In this document: piece by piece, positions 43,101-53,870 of the stretch
Numbering within the stretch: the first letter of the stretch is position 1
Layout: each line of letters begins with the position of its first letter
Assembly (NCBI GenBank): GCA_020002185.1
Contig: CM034541.1
Coordinates: 53,404,553 to 53,468,552 of the forward strand
Origin: Paraescarpia echinospica
Lineage: Eukaryota > Annelida > Polychaeta > Sabellida > Siboglinidae
Direction: 5' to 3'
Length of the DNA stretch: 64,000 nucleotides
The notes under the pieces: model-generated
What the model was told of the DNA's origin: nothing
Database searches by the model: none
Seen by the model: the letters and a program-made list of their open reading frames with translations, nothing else
Position numbers and translations under genes: made by a program

Positions 43101-44110
43101 TTTAACTTTTTGATAGGAGTCAGCAATTATTTTGGGTGGGGTCCATTATTTTTTACCCCCATCACACAAAATCTGCCGTTTTACTACATTTCTCCATTGG
43201 ATGTGGTTACAATCCGGGTAACGTCACCAAAGTTTTGTCTCCTCTTCGTTTTGTTTGTATCTTTAACTTTTTGATCGGAGTCAGAACATTATTTGGGTGG
43301 GTCCATTATTTTCCATCCCTTATCAACCGAAATCTGCCGTGTTACCACATTTCTCCATTGTATATGGATATGGATGTGAAACATGGAAACTAAACAAAAT
43401 CGACAAAAAAAAACTTGACATTTTCCATTTCAACGCACTGTCTCAAAAGAATAAAAAAAATTAGATGACCAGTAGTAATATCGAACAAAGACATTGAGAA
43501 CATAACAGCAGAAGAGAAGATCAGCACATAAGTACAGAGAAGAAGGTGGAATTGGATCGGGCATGTGCTGAGAAAGAAGGACCATATAACCACTGCCTGA
43601 CAGCACTGACATGGACGCCGGAAACAACAAGAAACGTTGGTCGACCAAAAACAACGTGGAGAACCACAGTAAAAAAAGAACGAAAACAACTGGGCTGGGC
43701 AACTTGGAGCAAAGCCAGGCACATAGCCGTTGACAGGGCAAGATGGCGGAGTCGTACAGCAGCCACAAGGCCCGAAGAGGATAGGTAAGGTAAGGATGTG
43801 GATACAATCAGTGTAACTTCACCAAATGTTTTTCTCTGCACCCTTAGACTATTAACTTTAGCTTTTTGAACGGAATCAAAACATTTCTTGGGTGGGTCCA
43901 TTATTTTTCACCTCTAATCAATTAAAATATCGGCCGTTTTACCACATTTCTCCATTGGATTTGGGTACAGACTGACTTCCATCATGAACAGTGATGCTGT
44001 GATTCCATACGCTGTTAACTTTGACTTTTTGATGAGTCACCAATTTTGTGGGTGGATCCATAATTTACCCGCTTGAGTCGAGATATGCTGTTTTATTGAA
44101 TTTCGCTATA
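43101..44110. repeat. 161-bp tandem repeat, four diverged units, split by a LINE fragment
   Basis: Units start at about 43101, 43262, 43853 and 44014 with tttaactttttgat-type motifs, followed by gggtgg(g)tccattatt and ccgttttaccacatttctcc. The first and last pairs are both 161 bp apart. The second unit is longer by about 430 bp, the size of the RTE fragment inserted in it. Confidence 0.8.
43376..43802 (+). mobile_element. 3' end of an RTE-type LINE
   Basis: Codes (with stops) for a LINE C-terminal tail: YGCETW-like start at 43376, then a RWNWIGHVL-like segment with an intervening frameshift near 43545. The open part 43546-43788 has LTALTWTPE, RNVGRPKTTWRTTVKKERKQ, LGWATWSKARHIAVDRARW. The 'GRPKTTWRRTVEKE' tail is widespread in RTE-clade LINEs. 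It is 5'-truncated. Confidence 0.82.
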
Positions 44111-44866
44111 TTTCAGTACAGCATGTATTATTTGGAAACGGCGAGTCTAATAAACGAAAATATATAAATATAATTTGTAGATTTTCGCGCCATTCCTTTA
44201 GTTTGCCATATAATACAGCTTTGTATAATAACTTACTGCAATGTCAATCTGCAATGGATGTCAGCTATTGGACCAGAGTTGAACTGCCGCGAATCCAGAT
44301 CCAAATGGAAGGATGGATTCAGTGCCATGTAAATTAATGCTTCGTTCACTTCAGGATATGCATTCTAGGTTTCTCATGCTGTCTCCCAAATATTGCCGAA
44401 AAATACAGACGTCGTATTGCACCTCGGTTAAACCATGGAAACTGACTAGGACGTCGACGTGTATGTTCACAGAGCATGACAGACGCCAGTACTTTTACGA
44501 TGAATAAAGTTATTGTTTGTCCCAAAGGTTATCCAAATGTATGTAGCTGAAGAAAAATATGACTGTAGCTCGTACATCTTAATTATCGGAAGCAGAAGTA
44601 CACCCTTATCCACAGTGCGTATCAAATATGGTGTCGGCCCCCCTTTCAAAACTGTCTCCACATGGACAGCAGTTGCGAGTCAGTTTCCTTGAGGTCGCAC
44701 TGTAACATATCATAGTTGTACCTATTGACGATCACTGAGGTTCCCGATGTGGCAAATACTTCCCTTCGACCTGGATAGTGGAGATTTGATGGACAGAGAT
44801 GCAAAGTTTCTTAGTGACATTGCGATGGAAGTATATCCAGTTTATTGGAAGCACCTATAGTCCCAA
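44111..44866. other. Intergenic, flank of the Gypsy insertion
   Basis: No gene recognised. The final ~110 bp, read across the LTR element to about 49430, contains a short protein-like frame of unknown identity. Confidence 0.4.
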
Positions 44867-44871
44867 GTTAC

Positions 44872-45012
44872 TGTAGTGTTATGCTATCGCGCTCCTACCT
44901 CTACATCCGGGACTTCGTTGAATACAGCCATTTTCAATTTACACGTGTCTTCTTTCTTTATGTAGTATTCATGTCTTTTTACGTGTTATACTAAAGCAGT
45001 AGTAACACCACA
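44872..45012 (+). repeat. Gypsy-1 5' LTR
   Basis: 141 bp, TG...CA ends, identical to the 3' LTR except for one A/T difference (cattttcaattt versus cattttctattt). Preceded by target duplication gttac. Confidence 0.95.
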
Positions 45013-45112
45013 TGGTGTCAGAATTTTAAGATGAATACGGTGATGTTGTTGCATAAGTAATTTTGCATACATCTACCACGAGGTACGTTATTTTTGCTTG
45101 TTTGACCCAGTC

Positions 45113-46759
45113 ATGGCCCAAACATTCCAAATCGCCCCGCCTGTTGCTTTCTGCTTCGTCAAACCTAATGAATGGCCTAAATGGATTCGACGGTTTGAGC
45201 GCTTTCGTTCAGCGTCAGCCCTAGACGAGAAAGCCGAGACAGTTCAAGTCAACGCACTTATCTACGCGATGGGTGACGAGGCGGACGATATCATGGCAGG
45301 CTTCGGCTTGACAGATGAACAACGGAATGTGTATGCGGTCGTCAAAGGCAAGTTTGATGCGCACTTCGTAGTTCGACGCAATGCGATTTTCGAGCGGGCT
45401 AAATTCAACCGACGTTCCCAAGAGGAGGGCGAGATGGTTGACAGTTTCATTACTGCGTTGTTCTGCCTGGCGGAGCATTGTGAGTACGGCGCGCTCAACG
45501 ATGAAATGATCAGGGATCGTATTGTCGTTGGCATCACTGATGCGGCGTTGTCGTTGAAACTGCAGATGGACGCGACATTGACACCGAAGAAGGCAATCGA
45601 CATGGCACGCCAGAACGAGGCTGCAAGGAAAGAGCAGACCCTGTTGAGGAACAACTTTGCGGCGAAGACAGGCGGCAATGTTGACTTTGTGCGGACGAGG
45701 AAGTCGTACAAACCCAGCCAGTCGAAACAGAAGATGAAAGCTCAGTCTCAGTCAACTTCGACGCGGAAGTGTGACTGTTGTGGGAGATCTCCGGCTCATC
45801 AGAAGTCAGTGTGCCCAGCGCGTGAGGCAGCATGCTTCAAGTGTAAGAAAGTCGGACACTTTGGGGCTGTATGCAGGTCAACGAGATCTGTAAACGCAGT
45901 CACTAAGCACAATGAGTCGGAGTTTGCTTTCCTCGGCGAAGTGACGAAGGGCGACGACCAACCGTCGACGTTCACCATTGTTTTGGAGGCAATGGACACT
46001 CGCCTTCGCACGAACGTTTGCTTCAAGTTGGACACTGGGGCCGACGTTACTGTGATCTCTGCCAACGACTACAAGAAAGCAGGTAGTCCGCGACTCGACA
46101 GGTCGACTAGAAAACTTGTAGGCGCGAACGACGGCGTCCTACAAACCATGGGCAAGTTCAGTGGCAAGCTGTCACGAAACGGTGTCGTCATTCACGAAGA
46201 CGTGTACGTCGTCATTAGCCCGACGAGGTCACTGCTTAGTCGGAGAGTGTGCGAGTCTCTTGATCTTGTCAGACGTGTTGCTGTTGACTCGATCGATGCA
46301 GCAGACGTCTACAGACGCGACAACCCGAAGCTATTTGGAGACCTAGGGAAGATGAATGGCGAGTACGAAATCAAGCTACGGTCTGACGCGAAGCCGTTCG
46401 CATTGACTACACCGAGACGAGTCTCGATACCGTTGCTAGGGGTCGTCAGGAAGGAACTTCAGAGAATGGAAAATCTTGACGTCATCCGCAGGATTGAAAG
46501 CCCGACGGACTGGTGTGCTGGCATGGTGGTGGTGGCGAAACCGAAGGCTGTCCCTTCTTCGGACGTTGAGGGGCAGAGGGAGACACACAAAGTTCGCATT
46601 TGTGTCGACCTAACGAAGTTGAACGAGAGTGTAAGGAGGGAGAAACACGACCTTCCTTCAGTCGATCAGACACTCGGTAGGCTGGCGGGCGCGAAGGTCT
46701 TCACTAAGTTGGACGCCAACTCAGGCTTCTGGCAGATCCCTCTAGCCCAGTCTTCGCAA
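45113..46759 (+). pseudogene. Gypsy-1 gag, protease and N-terminal RT
   Basis: Open from the ATG at 45113 (the frame is open a little further upstream). Gag-like N-terminus (KWIRRFERFRSAS, then FDAHFVVRRNAIFERAKFN), two zinc-knuckle-like C-x2-C motifs with the canonical CFKCKKVGHFGAVC near 45834-45875, and an aspartic protease active site DTGAD at 46031-46045. Next come the RT start motifs (RICVDLTKLNESV, KLDANSGFWQIPLA). An in-frame TAA at 46760-46762 stops translation in the RT palm. Confidence 0.92.
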
Positions 46760-46762
46760 TAA

Positions 46763-47640
46763 TTGACGACATTCATTACTCCTTTCGGAAGATATTGCTT
46801 CAAGAGGCTTCACTTCGGCTCCCGAGTACTACCAGAAGCGGATGAGTGGCATTCTCGATTATTTACCTGGTGTTCTATGTTTGATGGACGACGTCATCAT
46901 CTTCGGCAGTTCGGTAGAAGAGCACGACGCGAGGGTGAGGGCTGTCTTCCGTCGTCTCGAGGACAACGGTGTGACTTTGAACTTTGATAAGTGCGACTTT
47001 GCCAAGTCGAGCATTTCGTATCTTGGTCACATTGTGTCAGCTGACGGGGTCATGGCAGATCCTGCGAAGGTGCGAGCCATCACAGAGATGCAGCAGCCCA
47101 TCAACGTGAGCGACGTTCGACGCTTTCTGGGTATGGCTAACGAGCTAGGAAAGTTTTCTGCCAACTTATCGACTACAACTCAGCCACTACGTGATCTACT
47201 TATGAAAGAAAATCTGTGGACATGGGGTGAGAGGCAACAGAGAGCGTTTGATGCAGTGAAGACAGACCTAAGCAACACTCCAGTGCTGGCTCTGTACGAC
47301 CCACACAGAGCGACGACAGTGTCCGCAGATGCGTCATCATTTGGTCTGGGGGCGGTGCTACTGCAGAGTGACGACGGCGCGATGCGACCCGTGGCGTACG
47401 CATCGAGGGCGATGACGCCAACGGAACAGCGCTACTCACAGATTGAGAAGGAGGCTCTGGCGACTACGTGGGCTCTTGAGAGATTTACGGACTACCTCTA
47501 CGGAATGCAGTTCCATGTCGAGACCGACCACCGACCTCTGGTGTCACTTCTTAGCACTAAGAAGAATCTAGATGTACTTTCACCACGCATACAGCGATTC
47601 CGTATGCGACTGATGCGGTACGCGTACACGATCAGTCTTG
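46763..47640 (+). pseudogene. Gypsy-1 RT palm/thumb and RNase H
   Basis: After the stop the RT continues (TTFITPFGRYCF), shifts frame near 46815-46835, and continues with a CLMDDVIIFG catalytic block, YLGHIVSADG and RRFLGMANELGKF. The RNase H part has VSADASSFGLGAVL, YASRAMTPTEQRYSQIEKE and ETDHRPLVSLL. A further frame change occurs near 47640. Confidence 0.9.
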
Positions 47641-47945
47641 TGCCCTGCAGATGCGTTGTCGCGCGCTCCACTAGTGAGACCACTGACGGCGGAGGAGTCG
47701 CGATTCACAGACGAAGTATCAGCGCATGCGAGCCTGGTGGAGAGTGAGATACCGGCAACCGAGACGCGTCTGGCCGAGATTAGGGCTAGACAGCAAGACG
47801 ATGAGGTGTGTCGCCAGGTGATGCGATATTGCCTAGAGGGTTGGCCAAGCCATCCATCATTGCCATCGTCTTTGCGACCGTATTGGCAAATCCAGAGTGA
47901 ACTGACAATTCATAACGGTCTGCTACTAAAAGGGGTACGGCGTCG
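47641..47945 (+). pseudogene. Gypsy-1 RNase H-integrase connection
   Basis: Short block in a different frame, starting with CPADALSRAP, the usual ADALSR motif that follows RNase H. The N-terminal spacer of integrase follows. The frame changes again around 47945. Confidence 0.8.
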
Positions 47946-49073
47946 ATGCGGTTGACTATGTTAGACAAGCTACACGAGGGCCATCAAGGTGTGGTCAAGT
48001 GTCGCTCGCGGGCCCAGTCATCGGTCTGGTGGCCCGGACTCAGCAGGCAGCTTGAGGAGCTTGTCAAGAACTGTACTACGTGTGCGATGGAGCGTAGCAA
48101 CACAGTCGAGCCGATGATTGCGTCAGAGCCGAATCTGCGACCTTGGCAGAAAGTCGGCACCGACATGTTTCATTTCAAGAAGGCGACGTATCTACTTGTG
48201 GTTGACTATTACTCGAGTTTTGTCGAGATAGCGAGGCTAGACGACACGGGCGCGTCTGATGTGATTCTCCACCCGCGGTCAATCTTTGCGCGGCATGGCG
48301 TCCCGGAGACGGTTGTTTCCGATAACGGCCCGCAGTATGCGGCACACGAGTTTGCGCGTTTCGCGGAGAGAACAGGGTTTGTACACATTACCAGCAGCCC
48401 TCGTTTCCCGCAGAGTAACGGAAAGTCGGAACGCGCGGTTCAGACGGTAAAGAACTTACTGCGAAAATCAACGGATCCGTACGGCGCCTTGTTGGCGTAT
48501 CGTACGACAGCACTTGAATGCGGCTATTCGCCAGCAGAGCTGCTGATGGGTAGACAGCTACGTAATTCGATCCCAGTGTTAGCGTCGACACTGCAACCTC
48601 GCTGGCAGGAATCGAGACATCTACAGGAACGACGAGTGTGTCTAAAACGACGACAGACCGAGGTGTACGATCGTCATCACCGTGCACGACCTCTGGCTCC
48701 CCTACACGTCGGCGATCCAGTGTGGGTGCAGGACACGAGAACGGGGGGTACAGTGGTAGGCCAGGCAGGCTCACCTCGCTCGTACCTGGTTCAGACGCCG
48801 ACATCTTGTCTGCGTAGAAATCGGCGGCATATTGTGCCGACGCCGAACGAACAACCCGTTTGTGCCGACCGAGCGACTACAGAGACCGCTGAATTGAGCA
48901 CGAACGACGACGAGACGCGACCACGTTCGTCTTCACACGAGAGACAGCAAAGTTCGGCATTGCAACCGAGACAGGCTTCACCAAGCGTGGTGCGCACTTC
49001 TGCGGCTCCACCTGTGACGACCGTGACGCGATCGGGGCGGACATCCGTTCCACCACAGAGACTCGATCTGTGA
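47946..49073 (+). pseudogene. Gypsy-1 integrase
   Basis: H-x-x-H and C-x-x-C zinc-binding motif (LHEGHQG, then CTTCAM), WWPGLS, and the DDE catalytic core with TDMFHF, VVSDNGPQY and FPQSNGKSERAVQ. It ends in a basic, proline-rich tail with TRSGRTSVPPQRLDL, nearly the same ending as the Gypsy-3 integrase. The integrase itself is uninterrupted. Confidence 0.92.
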
Positions 49074-49207
49074 ACTATAGATCAGTCAGAGGCATGTCTC
49101 ACAAAAGGGCAGAATAATCCCTTGAGACGTGTTTGTGATAGGTGGTTGTCTACCATCTATCATTAGGTAGAGTTGTCTTCGTATCCTTAAAGGACTCGAA
49201 AGGGAGA

Positions 49208-49348
49208 TGTAGTGTTATGCTATCGCGCTCCTACCTCTACATCCGGGACTTCGTTGAATACAGCCATTTTCTATTTACACGTGTCTTCTTTCTTTATGTA
49301 GTATTCATGTCTTTTTACGTGTTATACTAAAGCAGTAGTAACACCACA
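49208..49348 (+). repeat. Gypsy-1 3' LTR
   Basis: 141 bp, one mismatch to the 5' LTR, followed by target duplication gttac (49349-49353). Confidence 0.95.
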
Positions 49349-49353
49349 GTTAC

Positions 49354-50095
49354 CTTCATCCGAGTTTCGTTACCATGGATTATTTGATGCTGCAGGGGAG
49401 GTACGTGTCTCAGACAATCTCAATACTGGTGGAGTTAACTAAGTGTTTCATGATGTGAGGAATAACAACAGTGTCTGCACTCATCAAACGTGGTGATGTT
49501 GGTTGTAGAAAGGTGATGGGAAGGACGGAGGGTACGGGTGAGTTTCTTGTCTCAAAAATGCACACATGTGTCTATTGTTCTTTCCTGTAAGACAATGTAT
49601 ATAACCGAGAGAAGAGGGTTAATCAAGTTTTTAACATTGGATTTTTTCCCGCCTGCTTGGTTTTGGACTGTGGCGTAGGACATTTGTAGAGGCCGAGTGA
49701 TCGTCAACGGTCACCGATTTATCATTGTTGTCGACTAATCTTTGCCCAGTGCTTCGATCGCTCGGACGGTGTTTACCGCAAAGAAGCTGTCCTCGTGATG
49801 CTGGCTTTCCTCAACTTCGGGAAGTATGCTTTCTAAAATTCTGATAATTCGACCCCATGGACGCATCCAAAATGAGCTGACTTCGACTCAAAAATAAAAG
49901 CGTATTGTTCAAAGAAATACCAAAAATGTGGTGTTTTAATATTTATGATGTATTGGCATTTTTTGAAATGTCTCATGTACACGCACACACACACAGACAC
50001 GCACGCACGCACGCACGCACGCACGCACATACTCGCTATTATAATCGTATGTAATGATATCACAAAGTGCACAGGCGTCGGAACTTGTTGAACAT
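49354..50095. other. Intergenic, with a (CA)/(GCAC) microsatellite
   Basis: No gene recognised. acacacacac then cgcacgcacgcacgcacgca runs at about 49981-50028. Confidence 0.6.
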
Positions 50096-50700
50096 TCAGG
50101 AGCTGATGTCGATGGCCAGATCAGTCCTTACTCAGGCTGATTGATAGGTCCGTCCTCACCCAGGTTGATGGCCAGATCCGTCATTACTCAGGTTGATGGC
50201 CAGATCCGTCCTCACTCAGGTTGATGGCTAGGTCCATCCTCACTCAGGTTGATGGCCAGGTCTGTTCTCATTCAGGTTGATGGCCGGGTCCGTTCTCACT
50301 CAGGTTGATGGTCATACAGGTCTGCCCTCACTCAGATTGATGTCCAGGTCTGTCCTCACTCAAGTTGATGGCCAGGTCCGTCCTCACTCAGATTGATGGC
50401 CAAGTTCATCCTCACTCAGGTTGATGACGAGGTCCGTCCTCACTAGGGTTGATGGCCAGGTCCGTCCTCACTCATGTTGATTGATAGGTCCGTTCTCGCT
50501 CAGGTTGATTGATGGGTCCGTTCTAAGTTACGTTGATGGTCACGCCGTCCTCACTCTGGTTGATGGCCAGGTCCGTCCTAACTCAGGTTGATGGCCAGGT
50601 CCGTCCTCACTCAGGTTGATGGCCAGATCCGTCCTCATTCTGGTTGATGGCAAGGTCCGTGCTCACTCAGGTTGATGACAATGTCCGTCTTCACTCATTT
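50096..50700. repeat. Minisatellite, 28-bp unit, about 21 copies
   Basis: Unit: actcaggttgatggccaggt then ccgtcctc, with frequent substitutions and a few longer or shorter copies (attgatagg variants). Confidence 0.93.
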
Positions 50701-51240
50701 TGTAGAGAGCGAGCGGGCAGGGAACAATTTATATGTCAGCTGTTGTTTTATTCAAATAATAACACAAACTTGGAGACGCATGTGCATTCGTAGGAGGGCA
50801 CTGGGAAAACGAAGTGATAATGTATTTGTGCGTGCATGCGTTCATGCGTGTATAACTAATAGAACAGGATGACCATATGCTACGCTGTATGTGTCAACTC
50901 TGCTATGTTTGTCTGTGTCAAATATGGACTTGTTCGGTAAAGGGCTTGAAAACTGCCTTAATGTAAGTATTTCTTATTTCTGGAATTCACTTAGAAGAGA
51001 AAGATAAAATGCTACACCAGCACTAGGTGTATTACAATATTTTAAATGTGCAGCAATATACATTGCATGTTTCTTGTCTATGCGTGCTTTCACAAATCTC
51101 GTCATGGGAATCTATCGATGTTAGTTATCCTCAAAGACTTCCGTTTCACATCTTCCAGTAGCGTTGTTATATGTACGTGTTCTTACCTTTTTAGCTTATC
51201 GATCGATGCTTGTTGTTTTCCAGCTATTTTACGGGAATTA
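50701..51240. other. Intergenic, nothing recognised
   Basis: About 540 bp before the hAT relic; no feature seen. Confidence 0.5.
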
Positions 51241-51325
51241 TTTGTTCAAGCACACACCTGAAAATAAGCGAACATATCGATTTCTGCTTTCTGCTCCCTC
51301 GGTAAGCTGAACTTTTCTGTTCGCC

Positions 51326-52452
51326 ATGGAGAAGTTTGCAAGCATTTCGGCACGGCGAAACATATATCGACTGTGTCCGCTCCGAAATCGGCGAAATCCC
51401 TCCGCGACTTCGGATTTGGCGATACAAGAACTGCTAAAGCTGCCCGAGACAAAGCAGAGGAACAAAAACTGCAAGTTGTGCGAGCTGAAGCACTGTCTGT
51501 GCAGTTTGTAGCTGAGCACAACTTAGCATTTCGTGTTGGTCAGCCCTGGTGTTCTACTTCACCAGCCATCCGGAAGCAGAGAAGCGAGGACGTGTGAAAT
51601 ACACCAAGGACCAGCTGTGCCACGAAGTCAAGCTTTCCATGCTCTTCCTCAACTTTCTGCTCCCCACTGTGAATGCATTCACCGTGGCATTCCAGGCCAC
51701 GAACACCACGACCATACATTTGCTTCTTCGTCCGGAGATGAAGAAGTTGACGAAACGGATGCTTCGTCACTGCTGACCGAATCAACCTGGCTGACACCAC
51801 GGCTACCGAGAACGAGGACATCAACAGTCAGCTGATGGATGACGATCTAGATGTTGGCGAGGCTACCCGTACACTGGCTGCGGAGATGATAGACGATGGT
51901 ATGGAGCACCTGGTCTCGGCATTCCTTGATCACGTTCGTCAGTTCTACTGTATATTTGTGAAAACATTGATCAAGAAATTCCCATTCCAATCGACTCTCC
52001 TGTCTGACCTTCGGGTTCTGAACCCCGTGGAGCGGTTGCATTTCCAGGGTTTGCCCAATGCTGTCGTCCGGTTGGCAAAGCAACTTCCTCAGCTTCAACT
52101 GGCGGAAAAGTTGGACCAGCTGAAGACAGAAGCGGTTGACTTCCAAATGACTGACCTGCCGCAAGACAATAATGTCGATTATTTCTGGGCCAAGGTCCAC
52201 GAAATTAGAGGCATGGGTTCAAGTCAACCAACATACGCTGCGCTATTGGTACTCAATCGTGCCCTTCTTGCACTCCCGGCCAGCAATGCTGACAGTGAAC
52301 GTTGCTTCTCCATGGTTCGCAAGATAGATTTTGAGGAACGTAGCCATCTTGAGTGTAGTGCCATCGCGTCTCTTCTCACACTGAAGATTAATGTTGATGA
52401 TGACTGCCACGCTTTTAAGCCATCTCCTGAAATGCTAAGACTTAACAAATGA
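51326..52452 (+). pseudogene. hAT transposase relic (ZBED/ZNF862-type)
   Basis: A decayed transposase in at least three frames. An N-terminal piece (51373-51540) has VQFVAEHNLAFRV, a common start of this hAT group. The middle (51549-51776) has EVKLSMLFLNFLLPTVNAFT. The C-terminal part is a clean 205-codon frame, 51835-52452, with RQFYCIFVKTLIKKFPF, VVRLAKQLPQL and the dimerisation region LLALPASNADSERCFSMVRK. The order matches hAT transposases, with a large deletion in the middle. It could be an ancient transposon or a degenerate domesticated copy. Confidence 0.8.
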
Positions 52453-52531
52453 CTCAAATGATATATTCACAGTAATGTTTCATTTCCTGCAGTGGTTCTT
52501 GAACTTTATTGCTGTACATAAATTTTGTCCA

Positions 52532-52712
52532 TCCCGTACTCCTCTCCATCCCGTACTCCTCCCCATCCTGTACTCCTCCCCATCCCGTACTCCTCTCCAT
52601 CCCGTACTCCTCCCCATCTCATACTCCTCCCCATCCCGTACTCCTCCCCATCCCGTACTCCTCCCCATCCCGTACTCCTCTCCATCCCGTACTCCTCCCC
52701 ATCCCATACTCC
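52532..52712. repeat. Minisatellite, 16-bp unit, left part
   Basis: Eleven or so copies of ccatcccgtactcctc. The array is cut by an L2-like LINE and resumes at 55793. A 16-bp unit without stops leaves several artificial open frames on both strands. Confidence 0.93.
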
Positions 52713-52729
52713 ATACACATTGCCGCATT

Positions 52730-53105
52730 AATGACAGACATCCTTAAATCCCACCTAATCAGTAACCCCAAAGAACATCTGTCAGATCTGTGTCGACAGT
52801 GCTGTCAAGTACTCAAAGATTTACTTAATAAACATGCACCCCTGAGATCTAAATCTGTGTCCCAAAAGCCACATGCTCTATGGATGACTCCTGAAATTCT
52901 ACAATCTAAAAAGCGCCGGCGCTATCTTGAACGTGTATGGCGCAAATCACGCTCGCCTTGGACAAATCACGATATTCTAAACAGTGTCACTACTGCAACA
53001 GACAAATGGCCAAAGCTAAATCAAATTATTACACAAACATGGTCTCGAGTAACTCTGATAACCCACGTCAGCTATGGAACTGCATAAATCATATTTTACA
53101 CAGAC
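52730..53105 (+). pseudogene. L2-like LINE, endonuclease-RT linker fragment
   Basis: Frame with LLNKHAPLRSKSVS, HALWMTPEILQSKKRRRYLE and VWRKSRSPWT, the typical 'APL...PW...I...K..RR..ER.WR.S' linker also present in the L2 at 1-4 kb. A frame change occurs near 52975. Confidence 0.85.
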
Positions 53106-53870
53106 CTATCGTTGCCGCAGTCGAAGTCTGGGGGGAAGAATGGGCAAACCGGAGTGTTTGCTTTTTCACTGACAATGAGGCGCTTGTACCAGTAATCAAT
53201 AAGCAGACATCCCGTGAACCCCATCTTATGGCTCTACTTCGTAGAATGGTTCTCACATGTCTGAGGTTCAACATCAACTTCATGGCATGTCATGTGCCAG
53301 GTCGCGTCAACGTGCTGGCAGATAGATTGTCACGCGGTCAAGTAGCCGATTTCAGATCGTTGGCGCCATGGGCAGCTACCATGCCAATTGACCTGCCATA
53401 TCACATCTCCCCACACAGTTATAACCATATATGAATGGGGGTCTTGTCACGGGCGAGATCTTCAAAATTGGTGGTATATGTGTGTGTATATATTAGAGGT
53501 CTTTTTAAATTCAAGTTACGAGGTGGGGTGGTCACATGTTCGGGTGACCTTGTGGCGGAATGGCCCCACCTCTCTCTAGGATGTGGTAATAGTTAGTAGT
53601 TTTAATCGTCTAAATGTCTGGGAGGCGTCTTTTTAATAGTTCTGGTGTATTACCATAATTTAAATATGGTATTCTATAATGTGGGCCTTGTTTTTAGAAT
53701 GTATAGGTAAAATAAATGGGGCAATGTTTAAGACCTCAAATGGCCCACATTTGATTGTATTGTGTTTTAGCTAATAACTCATCCAAATTATCGGGTGAAT
53801 AATAAATAAATGTCAGAAGGTTATTCTGGCCACATTTCTTCCATATCTGGTGTTGTCTTGTTGCATTGCG
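53106..53870 (+). mobile_element. DIRS-type RNase H fragment, inserted with a 21-bp flanking duplication
   Basis: 765 bp inserted into the LINE. The host sequence is duplicated exactly over 21 bp on both sides (53085-53105 and 53871-53891). The first ~330 bp code for an RNase H C-terminus with CFFTDNEALVPVINKQTS, LRRMVLTCLRFNINF and HVPGRVNVLADRLSR, typical of tyrosine-recombinase (DIRS) retrotransposons. The rest is non-coding and ends with aataaataaatgtcag near 53800-53820. It lacks RT and recombinase. Confidence 0.75.
53109..53434 (+). pseudogene. DIRS-like RNase H, C-terminal part
   Basis: An open frame continuing from the host LINE frame, ending at a TGA (53432-53434). The ...FFTDN and LADRLSR motifs are those of the RNase H domain of DIRS retrotransposons. 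Residues upstream of it (RT and early RNase H) are absent. Confidence 0.78.

Larger units (their letters stand above)
44872..49348 (+). mobile_element. Gypsy LTR retrotransposon (Gypsy-1) with both LTRs and target duplication
   Basis: A 4.48-kb element with 141-bp LTRs (tgtagtgtta...aacaccaca) that differ at one site, flanked by the 5-bp duplication gttac (44867-44871 and 49349-49353). Just inside the 5' LTR, tggtgtcagaa (45013-45023) is a likely tRNA primer site. A purine run (gaaagggagatg, just before 49208) is the polypurine tract. The order gag, protease, RT, RNase H, integrase marks Ty3/Gypsy; no env was seen. The frame is broken at about four places, so the copy is not autonomous. Confidence 0.93.

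Noticed and set aside
52480..52747. Short proline/tyrosine-rich ORFs on both strands
   Set aside because: Translations of the 16-bp minisatellite.
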